DNA from: Antedon bifida
Lineage: Eukaryota; Echinodermata; Crinoidea; Comatulida; Antedonidae
Assembly (NCBI GenBank): GCA_963402885.1
Contig: OY727095.1
Coordinates: 20,651,001 to 20,715,000 of the forward strand
Direction of reading: 5' to 3'
DNA: 64,000 nt
Made by a program: the position numbers and the translations under genes
Notes under the pieces: model-generated
What the model was told of the DNA's origin: nothing
Database searches by the model: none
The model's input: only the letters and a program-made list of their open reading frames with translations
Shown: one piece after another, positions 21,993-32,800 of the stretch
Position numbering within the stretch: the first letter of the stretch is position 1
How the letters are laid out: the number at the start of each line of letters is the position of its first letter

Positions 21993-22317
21993 TTTGTTTG
22001 TTTGTTTGTTTTATCTTTATACTGGGTGACCTCTTCAGTCAAAGACTGATCTCCCAGAGGGCCCAGTTGGTGATCAGTGGCTGTGATGTACTAATACACC
22101 GGGGTAACCCCCTACTCGTCTCGAAAGATGTACTAGGTTCTTTAAAGTGCACACGAGCAAGTTGTGTACACTGGACCTACGGTTTATAGTCCTTATCCGA
22201 GAAGACTCGTTCTACCACCAGAACCATGGAGTGAGTGAGCCTCGAACCCCTGCCGATGTTATGGCTACGTGATTACGGTTCCACTGTCTTAACCGCTCGG
22301 CCACTCACTCACTCATA
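21993..22317 (-). mobile_element. tRNA-derived SINE, copy 2
   Basis: It has the same architecture as copy 1: a tRNA-like head at 22231-22317 (A box TGGCCGAGCGGTTAAGAC, B box GGTTCGAGGCT, stem GTGAGTG/CACTCAC) and the shared body. The tail differs, ending in aaagataaaacaaacaaac on the minus strand with a (CAAA)n terminus. The acceptor-like stem differs from copy 1 at paired positions but remains fully complementary. Confidence 0.85.
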
Positions 22318-23996
22318 TAGGCCTATGTATTATTTGTATGAATCAAAATATGAATTAATTATCCTGGCCCTCTAGGCCTAGCCTTAAATAGTTTCAAAAT
22401 TAAAAAAAGGCATTTCGAGATTCATATTATTATTAGACCTACCTAGGCCCTAGGCTAGTCATTGGCCTATAGGCCTATAAGCATATCTAATCGAGCATGA
22501 GATAGTACTACCGCAGTAAGATACCCATTATTTACAGGCCTATAATAAGAATAAATTTAACAAAACAATATAAATTATACAAAATCAAGCAAACAATTTT
22601 ATAATAATATTATATTGCTTACAAAGGGGCTTTCTATATCTTATCTTGTTGCAAATGTTCATTTTCGCGACGTTTCTACCGACAAATAGAACAGAAGAAT
22701 GTCGATTTCTTTGAAATGCTGATTGTTTATTGCACGTCCATAAATAAGAGTATTATATTTTGATATGAGTTGTAAACTCCCTGATTAGAACATTATTATA
22801 TAGAAACTACTGTGCATTTGTAAAGTATGTACAACATCGTAAAGTGGGCTAAAATTATAGTAGTAAAAATACATATACAAATGTTATTGTCCGGCTTTAT
22901 TTCATTATAAGGACATACACATCTGCGTCCAGAAGTAGGGAGTCAATCAGTCGTCAGTCAGCCAACACCCGCTGAGGACGGAGAATGGTTTCTCAGAAAA
23001 TGTTACGTAAATTATTTTAGTGTGAGTGTCGTAGAACAGTATTAAAACCTTATTTTAAAACTCTTAATATGGTTCCCCCTAAGCCGAATGTTAAAATAAT
23101 GAGGACTTACTTAAATTCGCCGGCGCTCATGTATGGAATGATGATCTACCGCAGGAAGTAAAAGAATCCAATTATTTAAATTTTAAAATATTTCACGATA
23201 AATCCTCACCATTTTAACATTTTGTGAACATTTTTATTGATTCATTTTAGAAATTGTGTCCTTAAAACTATTTTATTGGCTCTTTTTAAGTCACTATCCG
23301 TGCTTAGGCCAATTACAAATTTGTTTTATTCCTTTTTGTATTTCCAATCTATACCTGATATGTTTTTATCTTGTATAAATTATGTTTTTAAATAAAATAA
23401 AAAATAAAAAAACCTACCAACAAATAGTGTATATTTGGAAACTCACTAACGTGTAAAAAGGCTGCCTCTCTATCCAATTAGCAAAAACAACTGCAAATAA
23501 AGCTAGAAACAGATCAAATGGCACATAACAATTGCGATCCTCTCACATAAAATGGTTAAGATCGGCCTAGAAAATGTTGAACTATATATAAATATAAATT
23601 ATTATTATATAGGTCTAGAGCCCGGTCTAAAGAGGGTATAGATCATCTACACCGGGTGGGAAGGGGGTGGACTAATACTTTTACTTTCAAAATTGTAGTT
23701 TACGTTGCTGGTAAAGTGCTATTGGTTGGAGTATGCATACTTACCCTACTGGTGATCTGGCATCTTATTTATATTATTAGTCTTGCTCTAGTCGTTTCCT
23801 TATCATTCAAAGTCCAATATGGTGGACATTCTCGACTGGGCCTACTAAGATGCTGTAGGCCAAGGCTTGACACTGCTCACTGGGCATATCAAATATAAAA
23901 AATATAAATAATAAATAATAATGAGATAAGAAAATATATATAAGAACCATAAACCATAAATTGAAGGTGTCTGAATCAAAACTGTTTATTTTACAG
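22318..23996. other. Gap before the receptor exons, no gene recognised
   Basis: The left part is rich in TAGGCCTA-type words. 23080-23400 ends in an A-rich AATAAA-like stretch that could be a retroposon tail. A frame at 23656-23898 is hydrophobic but unrecognised. On the minus strand a consensus splice donor (AGGGTAAGTAT) lies near 23740. The receptor's signal peptide and first exons should be upstream of 23997 but were not found. Confidence 0.45.
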
Positions 23997-24198
23997 TTAA
24001 GTGAGAGTATAAATACAAGTGACACATTCGTTCAAATTCGCAAATTAAGTTCTGGGAGCGTGATTGCCGATATCAATGTATACACACCAAGTGCAGAAAA
24101 ATCTTACAATAATTTTAGCGACCGTTTATCAGTAGAATTCAACATTTTAGGATATAAAGGAACTATAGATACTGGCAGTATATCCATATTTAGCACTG
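23997..24198 (+). CDS. Receptor exon: SEA-like domain
   Basis: The exon is preceded by TTTTACAG and followed by GTAAGA, and is in phase 0 at entry and phase 1 at exit. It encodes FVQIRKLSSGSVIADINVY, the L-x-x-G-S-V-x-x-x-x-x-V signature of SEA domains, followed by F-S-D-R-L-x-V-E-F. SEA domains are extracellular, often self-cleaving modules. The first half of the domain must lie in an upstream exon not identified. Confidence 0.75.
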
Positions 24199-24867
24199 GT
24201 AAGAATTTGCATTTTGATATTTGGTAGATGTGTTTGTCGTAGTTGTAATGTTTTAATTTAAAATAAACTTCATCTGCTTATTTGCTTTGTAGTTTGTAAG
24301 GACACCAGTAATTAACATGTCATATTATTGATATAAACAAACCTCTCTTTCACACTACCTTTAACGCAGATATAGTCCAATGCAGTTACGCTATCACGAG
24401 CAAGGTATACTGCCCTGAATCGGAAAAGTGCATTTCTTTCATTTTTAAGATTTTTTTTGTTGGCTTAGGGGCATCTTATGAATGTACTATATCATGTACA
24501 TTGGTCATATGATAAGTATACTAGGCAAAACAAAATATTAAAATACCTTTTCAGAAGAAAGCTCAATACCTCAAAACTATGGTTTTTAATTCTTCCAATC
24601 CAGGGGAGAATAGCTGATGAGTAAACTTCATCATCACGTGCTTCTTCTTGTGAAAAAACATTTTAAACATATTTTATTTCAATAATATTTATTCGTTTTA
24701 AAATATTAATCTGATATAATATTTTTTTTTAATCAACCGGAAGCTTATTGTCTGGAAGTCAATGCTTTTTTTATTGTTAAATGTTCACATATTTGATATT
24801 TTCATGTTTTAGAACAATACTTGTTTAAGCAAGAATAGAAATATTTAACATGTATTTTTGTCATTAG

Positions 24868-24969
24868 AAAGTTGCAGTAAGGACATCATAGATGGCTTAA
24901 ACTTCGGGCCTGTTGAAGCTGGTCAAAATACATCATCTAAAGAAGTTTGTCCAGAATCTAAAGTCAATT
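24868..24969 (+). CDS. Receptor exon: hormone-receptor-like domain, first half
   Basis: Flanked by TTGTCATTAG and GTAAGC. It encodes a 33-residue stretch with cysteines in C-S-K-D-x2-D-G-x-N-F and E-V-C-P, the pattern of the extracellular HormR domain. Entry phase matches the previous exon. Exit phase (one base, T) does not match the next recognised exon, so a missed mini-exon, a 1-bp change or a wrong boundary is possible. Confidence 0.65.
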
Positions 24970-25282
24970 GTAAGCTATATTACATGTTCATGTTGAATTT
25001 CTCTTCTTGCTAAAATGAAAAGGAAGTGGACACTTGTCTAAAAAGGACCCAGAACAAAACTAAACAATTAAGTGTTCAGTCAACTTTCCAAAAATGTGAA
25101 ATGTTTAGGCTAAAAATGATACGTAATTATAAATTAGTATAGTAAAATTATTGAGGTAAGTAATACTCGGTTACTCTAATTCTGCATAACACAAAATATG
25201 ATGTGAGGGTGTGTTGTATTTCATAGCGATCGTTAGCGAAGTTAAGAAAAAGTACTATAATATTTGATTAATGTCACAATAG

Positions 25283-25400
25283 ATGGTATGCCAGTACATG
25301 CTTTAGTGATGGCCTTTCACCTGCTGTGTGGCAAGATGTGATGTTACAAGACTGTGGTCAAGATGCTACAGCCGATGAACTTTTAGAAAGAGTAAACATG
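25283..25400 (+). CDS. Receptor exon: hormone-receptor-like domain, second half
   Basis: It follows CACAATAG and precedes GTCAGT, a weak donor. The readable frame starts at 25284 with W-Y-A-S-T-C-F-S-D-G and contains V-W-Q-D-V-M-L-Q-D-C, the W and C positions expected for HormR. It then enters the GAIN domain (A-D-E-L-L-E-R-V-N-M). Exit phase 0 agrees with the next exon. Confidence 0.7.
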
Positions 25401-25955
25401 GTCAGTATGTGGATTAGAACTATATATATATATTGAAAATAAGAAAATAAAAATACTATTGTCAGAAAACAAGACAACAAAAATACTATTGTCAGAAAAA
25501 ATCAAGAGAAAGAACCAATCATCCGGCTTTATAACTATTTTTAGAAATTTACATAATGGAAAGTTCCAGTAACTAGCGTAACTTTACGCAAAGGTAGAAA
25601 GATTGTTCATTACCACCGAGATCCAGAGTTAGATATTTATTGATAATTAAGTCAGAAACGAGAAAGACATATTTAGATTAGAATAAATCAAGAGTACTGT
25701 ATGGCAAGCCAATATTGACAGAAATTTGATTCATTTTGAAGGAAATCGTTTCATGAAATTTTACTGAAAAAAAAAATGTTAGCCTCAATATTAGGGGGAG
25801 TTTCAGAAGGAGTTTAGCACTGCGCTCGATAAATAAAGATTTCGCAAACAAAAAGGTAGGTAATAGCTCTTGTTAAAAACACATTTTAGTCCTTGCGATG
25901 AAAAGGCCATATATTAAACTGTTTTCTTTGTTTTATTTAATTTAATGTATTCTAG

Positions 25956-26105
25956 ATCATAATTACTGAGGAAAATGCAGATGAAGTAATTAAAGCAGTT
26001 AATAATATTACAACAAATAAGCCAAATACCATTACAGCAGACGGCTTAGACACAACTGCAGAGATTATTGAAAGCGTTATTTCTTTAAATTCCACGTCCA
26101 CTGAA
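25956..26105 (+). CDS. Receptor exon: GAIN subdomain A
   Basis: Exactly 50 codons between TATTCTAG and GTAAGT. The sequence (ITEENADEVIKAVNNITTN and following) is the helical repeat-like pattern typical of GAIN subdomain A, with N-glycosylation-type N-I-T and N-S-T sites. Phase 0 on both sides. Confidence 0.8.
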
Positions 26106-26213
26106 GTAAGTTTATATCTATTTTATTTAAATATTATGATGGGAACTAGAGCTTTCAAAAGAATAATAATTTTCTATAATTATAATTACTTTTTTGTTGT
26201 AAACCCAAAACAG

Positions 26214-26575
26214 GTGACATCAACTTTAGTTGACACTATTGCTAGCCTGTTTGAAGTATGATGTTCTCTTAGAGAGTCAGATGCAAACACAAGCTCCAAG
26301 TAGAATTGTTGAATCACTTGAAAAGCAATTGGCAGTTGTTGATCTTGAAAATGATAAATATGAATTTATAACCAATACGGTGGCAGTGCAAGCTAAGAGT
26401 TTAAAAGCAAATGAACTTGTAAGCACTGGGATTGGAATCGCATCTTATCAATCTGCAGATACTAGTGCAATAGTAAATGTAACAGGATTTGTTGAGGAGG
26501 AAAAACTAGACAATTCCGCATCTGTCAGTATCTATATTCCTCCAACAACTACAGACACATTTTCAACCTCCAATG
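26214..26575 (+). CDS. Receptor exon: GAIN domain, contains a frame break
   Basis: It starts after AAACAG in phase 0 with V-T-S-T-L-V-D-T-I-A-S-L-F-E-V, then hits TGA at 26259-26261. The frame offset by one base from 26260 continues the domain without further stops to the donor GTAAGT at 26576. The upstream and downstream parts are clearly one domain, so one extra base (or a two-base loss) around 26259 breaks it. Exit phase 1 fits the next exon. Confidence 0.8.
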
Positions 26576-26745
26576 GTAAGTGGTTAAATTAAAGTTACAT
26601 TATTATTAATAATCTGAACCTTAATCATCACTATATTCTCTATTTTTATTCTCAAACAGTGCCTTAATAAGGATATGTAAAAAGCAGTATGTGCAAGTTT
26701 CAACAGAGCAGCAGAAAAAAATGTTCTCGTCTTATTTGATTACAG

Positions 26746-26924
26746 GGTCAAGTGCCGATTTTCGTGTGGTTACAGTTGTATATAATGACAGTTCCTTTTT
26801 TCCAACAAACCTGTTTGATACTGAGATAAGGCGACCCAATGGTCAAGTTATTTCACTATCAATACCCGGAGTAGAATTGAACAATTTATCAGATCCAATT
26901 GTTACAACATTTATACCTGCTGAG
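26746..26924 (+). CDS. Receptor exon: GAIN subdomain B
   Basis: Between TTACAG and GTAAGT, with phases 1 to 0 as expected. It encodes a beta-strand-rich segment (DFRVVTVVYNDSSFFPTNLF) and ends V-T-T-F-I-P-A-E, the strand that precedes the GPS motif in GAIN domains. Confidence 0.85.
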
Positions 26925-27153
26925 GTAAGTAGGAAAATTATGTTTAAAAAGCATTTATTCAACCTACTAGCCTCGTAAATGTGTATGTAACTGATGTTAT
27001 CAGTTAAGTCAAACTAACTATATATAATTGTCAATAAATTGTATGACCTATTATACAAAGACCAGTTGGAAGTTATCACATTACTAGGCTACTGTTAAGT
27101 GAATTACTTCGAGTGTTTAATTATTCAATAATCTTCTTTAATCTTTCTTATAG

Positions 27154-27330
27154 ATATCCAATTATAATAATGAGACAACCTGTGAATTTTGGAATTTTGA
27201 ACTAAATAATAATGAGAATGGCAGTGGTGGCTGGTCAAGTGTTGGGTGTTACTTAGCTAATGGATCATTGGATGGTAGTGACAGACAAATTTGTCATTGT
27301 GACCATTTAACTAATTTTGCAATTCTCATG
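27154..27330 (+). CDS. Receptor exon: GPS autoproteolysis motif
   Basis: 59 codons between TTATAG and GTAAGT, phase 0 on both sides. The GPS pattern is complete: C-E-F-W-N-F, then G-G-W-S-S-V-G-C, then [13 protein letters not shown]. Cleavage would fall between L and T of H-L-T, exposing the tethered agonist T-N-F-A-I-L-M. All conserved Cys and Trp positions are present. Confidence 0.95.
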
Positions 27331-27443
27331 GTAAGTTATAACTTTTCTAAAGGAAAAAAACATTTTTTTTTTAGCAGGGAAGAGTGAAATTAAATCTGAC
27401 TAGGCCCACTCACGATTAAAGAAATAATATGTATTTTCGATAA

Positions 27444-27997
27444 TGTAATGTAATGATATACTTTTATAATTTCTATCAACCTTTGTATTTGAGTTCACAA
27501 ATTTGACCCAGAAAGTCCAGAGGAGAGTTTGTCCAGATGTTTTTAATGACCATTAGTTTATAAAAGAATCCCTAAAGAAAACACTTAGTTTAACATTTGA
27601 CCTTTCCCATCGTTAAACCAGGAGAGATTGACACTATTTAAGTACAGATTTGACAGTGTCATCCATCATTGAAATACCTTATTATACCGTTAATCACTCC
27701 CACTTAAACACCCCTGGACCAACTTAGAACCAATCGTTACCCTCACAGATTACGTAGTGACATATGTAAATGAACCGAAGCCAATATACTCCCAAGTTTC
27801 AGAAGAGCCCAGACACACCTTACAGCCACTTTACAGAGCGCACACCTTACAGCCAGCATCACTAATCCTCTGTTCCTTAGTCAGTTAGTTATTCAATTAT
27901 TGTATCAAGTATATTCTAAATAAATAATATATGTTACGACAGCAAAGCGAGTAAAGAGTCTTCCTTACAAAGTACCTCATAACAACATTATATTACA
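27444..27997 (+). repeat. 5' LTR of young Gypsy
   Basis: Begins TGTAATG and ends TTACA. A TATA-like TATTTAAG lies at about 27634-27641 and the polyadenylation signal AATAAA at 27919-27924. Short direct repeats of acaccttacagcca type lie near 27815-27860; the old copy has an expanded 27-bp version of this motif. Confidence 0.95.
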
Positions 27998-28015
27998 TGG
28001 TGGAAGACCCAAATT
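27998..28015 (+). promoter_or_regulatory. Primer-binding site for minus-strand synthesis
   Basis: TGGTGGAAGACCCAAATT abuts the 5' LTR with no spacer. A TGG start is what the CCA end of a tRNA primer would pair with. The tRNA could not be identified from memory. The same site is conserved in the old copy at 19728-19740. Confidence 0.7.
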
Positions 28016-28771
28016 TTACAAGGGACAGAGCGAGGAAACCAAAATTTACAAGAAAATTAACATAAAGACAAGAAGCAGAAAATAAAAGCAAGAGATAATT
28101 TCTTGAAACAGAACAAGAGACGAAGACGAAGAAAACCAGCCACCAGTCAGATAATTGTTTGATAGGAGAAAACCGAAAATTACACGAAGACAAGCTAAAA
28201 TTTATATTTTAATCAGACAAGCAGAGTTTTTTTTTCAATTAAGCAGTTAACTGGATCAAGAGAAGCAGAATTTTTTTTTTTCAAGACAGCATTTTAACTG
28301 GATCAAGAGAAGCAGAATTTTTTAATTTCGTATAACCGTTTGATGAAGATAAAGAAGATAATCAAGGAAGACACAAGAAGACTCAAGACAGAAAACAGAA
28401 GCAAGCGGACAAGAACGTTTCGTTTGGACACTTTCAATTTTTTTTTAGAACGTTTTTTTAACATTTACCTTTTTTTTAATTTTGAACTTCGAGCATTTGA
28501 ACATTGATGAACACCTTTCACATTTTTTTTGAGTTCGTTGTTTGAAAATTTGAACATTGATGAGCACTTTTAACATTTCTTTAATTCGTTGTTTGAACAT
28601 TAATTGAACATTGTTGAACACTTTTTTGCATTCGTTTTAATTGGATCCGAAGCATTGGGGTAAGTCAAAGCCATTTTTATTTTTTGATTTGTAACCTTGA
28701 TTGAGGAGTGCGAGTTTACATATATATACACTAAATTGTTTTTGAAATTTTGATTAATAAAATTATAAAGT
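28016..28771 (+). other. Gypsy leader, non-coding
   Basis: A 756-bp A- and T-run-rich leader between the primer-binding site and the gag start. It contains degenerate repeats of an aactggatcaagagaagcag block (about 28250-28315) corresponding to the 44-bp tandem units of the old copy. A packaging signal would be expected here, but none can be pointed out. Confidence 0.7.
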
Positions 28772-29725
28772 ATGGTTGACGTTGATAACGAAGTAATTGT
28801 AAATGAGCCCGCCCATCCTCATCCCGTGCCCCATTTAAGACAAACGGATTTTCTGCCCAAAAGATATGATGGTTCCATCACCGATCACGATCAATGTAGT
28901 GCACACTACTTATCATTCACCGATTACCTTGAAGCCCACACTTTAGAAAACCCTGCAAACAATGCCCAACTACTTAATGTTATAAGTATATTCAAACGTA
29001 GCCTTCAAGGCCAAGCTAGACTGTGGATAGAAGGAAAGCAGTTCGATTCCCTAGAATCCTTAAAAACCCAATTCATTAACAGGTTCAGTAAGAACAAATC
29101 AATCTATGCTCACATAAGAGAATACGATACTATTACTTACAATACCGGCGACAACGCCGAAAAACACTTAACCAAAATCAAACAAGCCGCAGACAGAATT
29201 GGTTACGCTGACCAGCAGATCAAAAATAAATTTATTTCGACCCTTCCACCAAAATGCAGAGCAGCAGTTGCCATGTCCACCCCAATCGATGCCACTATTG
29301 ATAATATCGTAAATAGCGCACAAAACTACTTTGACCTTTCCGTCGATGATTCCACACGGGAAGTTTCATTCAACATCAAAAAGGAAACAGATAATAGTCT
29401 CGAATCGCTCCAACATGAGATAAATTCTCTCAAGTTAGATATGGCCACAACAAAACGATCACTTAATGATGATACTCGACGCTCACGTTCCCCCACCCGA
29501 AATTATGTCCCAAGACGAAACCGAAGCCCAAGTCCCTATAAACCCCGATTCCAGACCCCAAGATATACTAATAGACAACCTCCCCCAACCTGTTATTACT
29601 GCGGGAAATCAGGCCACATAGCAAGGCACTGCCGACAACAACACCATTCTTACGGAAATTATCCCCCGCCATACCCATACCAACAGTCAAACAATTATTA
29701 CCCTAGCCACCAGCAGGATTTTTAA
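28772..29725 (+). CDS. gag: Gypsy Gag
   Basis: 317 codons from the first ATG after the leader. Residues about 50-180 form a retrotransposon capsid domain (SLQGQARLWIEGKQF, FINRFSK). A serine/arginine-rich linker follows. One CCHC zinc knuckle, C-Y-Y-C-G-K-S-G-H-I-A-R-H-C, begins near residue 274. Gag would assemble the virus-like particle and bind the element RNA. It ends in TTT TAA at 29720-29725, preceded by a T-run that allows -1 slippage into pol. No start-codon lesion is seen, unlike in the old copy. Confidence 0.95.
   Translation: MVDVDNEVIVNEPAHPHPVPHLRQTDFLPKRYDGSITDHDQCSAHYLSFTDYLEAHTLENPANNAQLLNVISIFKRSLQGQARLWIEGKQFDSLESLKTQFINRFSKNKSIYAHIREYDTITYNTGDNAEKHLTKIKQAADRIGYADQQIKNKFISTLPPKCRAAVAMSTPIDATIDNIVNSAQNYFDLSVDDSTREVSFNIKKETDNSLESLQHEINSLKLDMATTKRSLNDDTRRSRSPTRNYVPRRNRSPSPYKPRFQTPRYTNRQPPPTCYYCGKSGHIARHCRQQHHSYGNYPPPYPYQQSNNYYPSHQQDF
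29717..29725 (+). promoter_or_regulatory. Probable gag-pol -1 frameshift site (TTTTTAA)
   Basis: The gag frame reads GAT TTT TAA. Pol is open in the -1 frame through and beyond this point. A tRNA-Phe in the P site on TTT (29720-29722) can slip back one base onto TTT (29719-29721), with the stop codon in the A site. The T-run is conserved in the old copy. It is not a canonical X-XXY-YYZ heptamer, so the mechanism is inference. Confidence 0.6.
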
Positions 29726-29817
29726 AAAGGGGACTGGATGCCGCCTACAATCTGGCCCCCCATGCTAAAGACGACAATTTAAAGGCAAAATACTTAGGAA
29801 ATTCAGATAAGATTGAC

Positions 29818-32800
29818 TTGTTACTTAACGACAGAAATTACGTTAAAGGAAATTTACCAGATGGTAGAAATGTTTTAACCTTATTTGACAGTGGTTCAAC
29901 TAGAACTATAATCTCACAATCTTACGTTAATTCCTCACGTTACTTATCGCGTCTAAAGCCAGTTAAAGTAAACACAACTAAATTTCGATTAGGTAACGGT
30001 GACTTCTTATATGCCAACCACTTAGTGCAATTTGAATTATTTATCCAAGGACACAAATTTAAAATTTCAGCATTAATCGTTAAAAATTTGACAGGTATTG
30101 ACCTGATACTTGGAACCGAAACATTGTCTGAACTCGACGGTACTTTAAATTTTAAAGAAAATACATTTCGCATTAGACCAAAGATTTTTAGCTTTCGTCC
30201 AGTACACAAGATTTTTCTTAAACCCGGTGATACTAAAACAGTTAAATTAAAAGGAAGAGTTCCCGCCTTTGTACGCAATTCTGATGTTGTTCTACATGCA
30301 ACTACCCATATTTCAAAACTTTGTCCATCAGATATGTTAGTAAAATTACATAGAGGAGAAACCAACATTGATATCACTAACAACACAAACAGAAACGTAT
30401 CCCTTAATACACATCAACCTATCGCGAGCCTTCATTTAACCAACCTTGTAACAGTTACTAACGACCTACCAATTGATAGAATAAGGTTAACCAATGACAA
30501 CGCAAACAAGTACCCACATCTAGAACGTACAGACCCATTGCTATCTTTAACCGAGGAAGAAATAATTAGAAAACAAGTTGATTTAACAGACAGCGTTTTA
30601 ACACATAGAGAAAAAGAAGATCTATATAAAACATTACAACAAAACAGAAACGCATTTTCACTATATGGTGAACTATCTAGCTGCCCTAACTTCAAAGCTG
30701 ACATACACCTCTCTAATGATGAACCATTTTTTATTCGACCATACTTCGCGACAGACAAAGACAAACATGTTATTGAGGCCGAATTGAACAAATTAGTCAA
30801 ACTAGGAATCTTAGCAGTAGGACACCAATCGTATACTTCCCCTGTCCTTCTTGTTTCAAAGAAAAATTCGAAAGATAAAAGAGTTGTCACAGACTTCCGC
30901 TATCTAAATTCCAGAATAAAACGTATTAATCACCCATTCCCCTTATTAGCCGAAACTTTGAAAACAATAGGTAACGCTAATGCACAGATTCTTAGCGTAA
31001 TTGACTTGAAATCAGCGTTTCACTGTGTACCATTAGCCGAACATGCCCAACAATATACAGGTATAGCTTCATATCACGGTGGAAAGCATTATTACTATAA
31101 GAGATTAGCACAAGGATTAAACGTTTCGCCAGGTATATTTCAAGCAAAGATTGACGAAATTTTAAATGAAATCCCAAATTCTAGAGAATTCTGTATCGCC
31201 CATCATGATGATATTATTTTATTTAGCCAAGACAAATTTGCTCATAAACAGCACCTTGTTTCCGTTTTACAAGCCCTACAATCAAATGGTTTTAGAATTT
31301 GTCCAAAGAAATGTAAGTTATTTAAGAATAAAGTGCAATATATGGGACACACCATCCTGATTAATTCTTCAGGACACGCATGTATCACACCATTAGGCGA
31401 CAGGTGTGCAGCTATCCGAAATTTGCCAGTCCCACGAACCCATAAAGAAACTAAACGATTTATTGGTGCAGTAAATTATGTATCCCATTTTTTCCCTCAA
31501 ATACAATCAATTTTACGTCCGTTACATACACTCGCAAGTAAACGCCGAAAATTTGTTTGGTCTACTGAACACCAGAAAGCATTTGACGAAATTAAACAAT
31601 TAATGGTTAAACCACCTACTCTTCAAATGCCTAGAAAAGAAGGTAGATTTACGCTATATAGCGACACTTCAAGAACCGCAACAGGTTCATATTTAACACA
31701 AACAGTAAACGGCAAAGAACACATAATAGGTTATTATTCCAAAATCTTACCACAAGCCTGTCAACGATATAGCGTCACAGAATTAGAGTTATTCGGACTT
31801 TACATTAATGTTTCAGCATTTCGACACTTACTAAAGGGTTGCGAATTTGATGCATTCGTAGACCACTCAGCAATTGTACAAATTTGGAATTCAAAAGATC
31901 AGCCATGTACACCCCGTTTACAGAAACTAATATTACGATTATCCGGATACATTTTCCAAATTGGTTATAAGAAAGGAACTGAATTAGTTTTAGCAGATTT
32001 TCTCTCCCGAGCCCCTCGTGACGACGATTCCGAAATTGATCAAGTTGTACCCATTGCATTTAATATTACAGAGACTGAATCTCTTAACCCGACTACAAAC
32101 GCATCTACTAGTAGCAGACCAGTAACAAGGTCATATGCTAAGAAAATGGGAATAAATATACCTGGCCTACATAAATCCAAACCAGTACAAACGCCTGTCA
32201 TTAATCAAAATCCAGTGACAACAAACACGCGACCTACACCTCAACCTACCGCTACACCACAGATAATCACGAGACAACAAACAAACGCAAATCGATCACC
32301 ACCTATCGTAACGCCACCCCCAATACGTAATGTAAACATTCGACAACCTCCAGAGGAAAGACTAGTAGACAAAAATAATAAGCAAAGCAAAGATACTACA
32401 CATCGAAATGTACCAGTTGAATTGTATACATCGCCCAAACCACTAGTACCCAACATAACTGAATTTAAATCAGCACACATCCCAAAACAACAAGACTTAG
32501 ATAGATTAATGGATGTTATTCAAAGAAAGATAATTAGAGATTATAACCTCCCAGTAGATGTTAAACAATTACGTGTTGAACAAGAAACTTCACCATTTTT
32601 TAAGCCAGTTTACGATTATTTAGCTCATGATATCCTTCCAGCTGATAAGAAAGCAGCTCGTGCAGTTCAGAATAAGTCAGAGCAGTACATATTGTGCAAC
32701 GGTTTACTATTCCGTTTATTTTTCCAAGATAAAGGTGGAGAATTTGTATTGCAATTAGCTGTTCCTGAAAACTTAGCCGAGACTATCATTTCTCAGTATC

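Noticed and set aside
23738..23760. U1 snRNA (AUACUUACC at its 5' end)
   Set aside because: Only the nine-base 5' end word matches. The downstream sequence has none of the U1 stem-loops.
23656..23898. Signal peptide or first exon of the receptor
   Set aside because: The frame is hydrophobic but too long and irregular for a signal peptide, and no donor in the right phase connects it to 23997.
29940..30890. Minus-strand frames of about 150 codons over pol
   Set aside because: They are mirror frames of the intact pol and have no independent motif.
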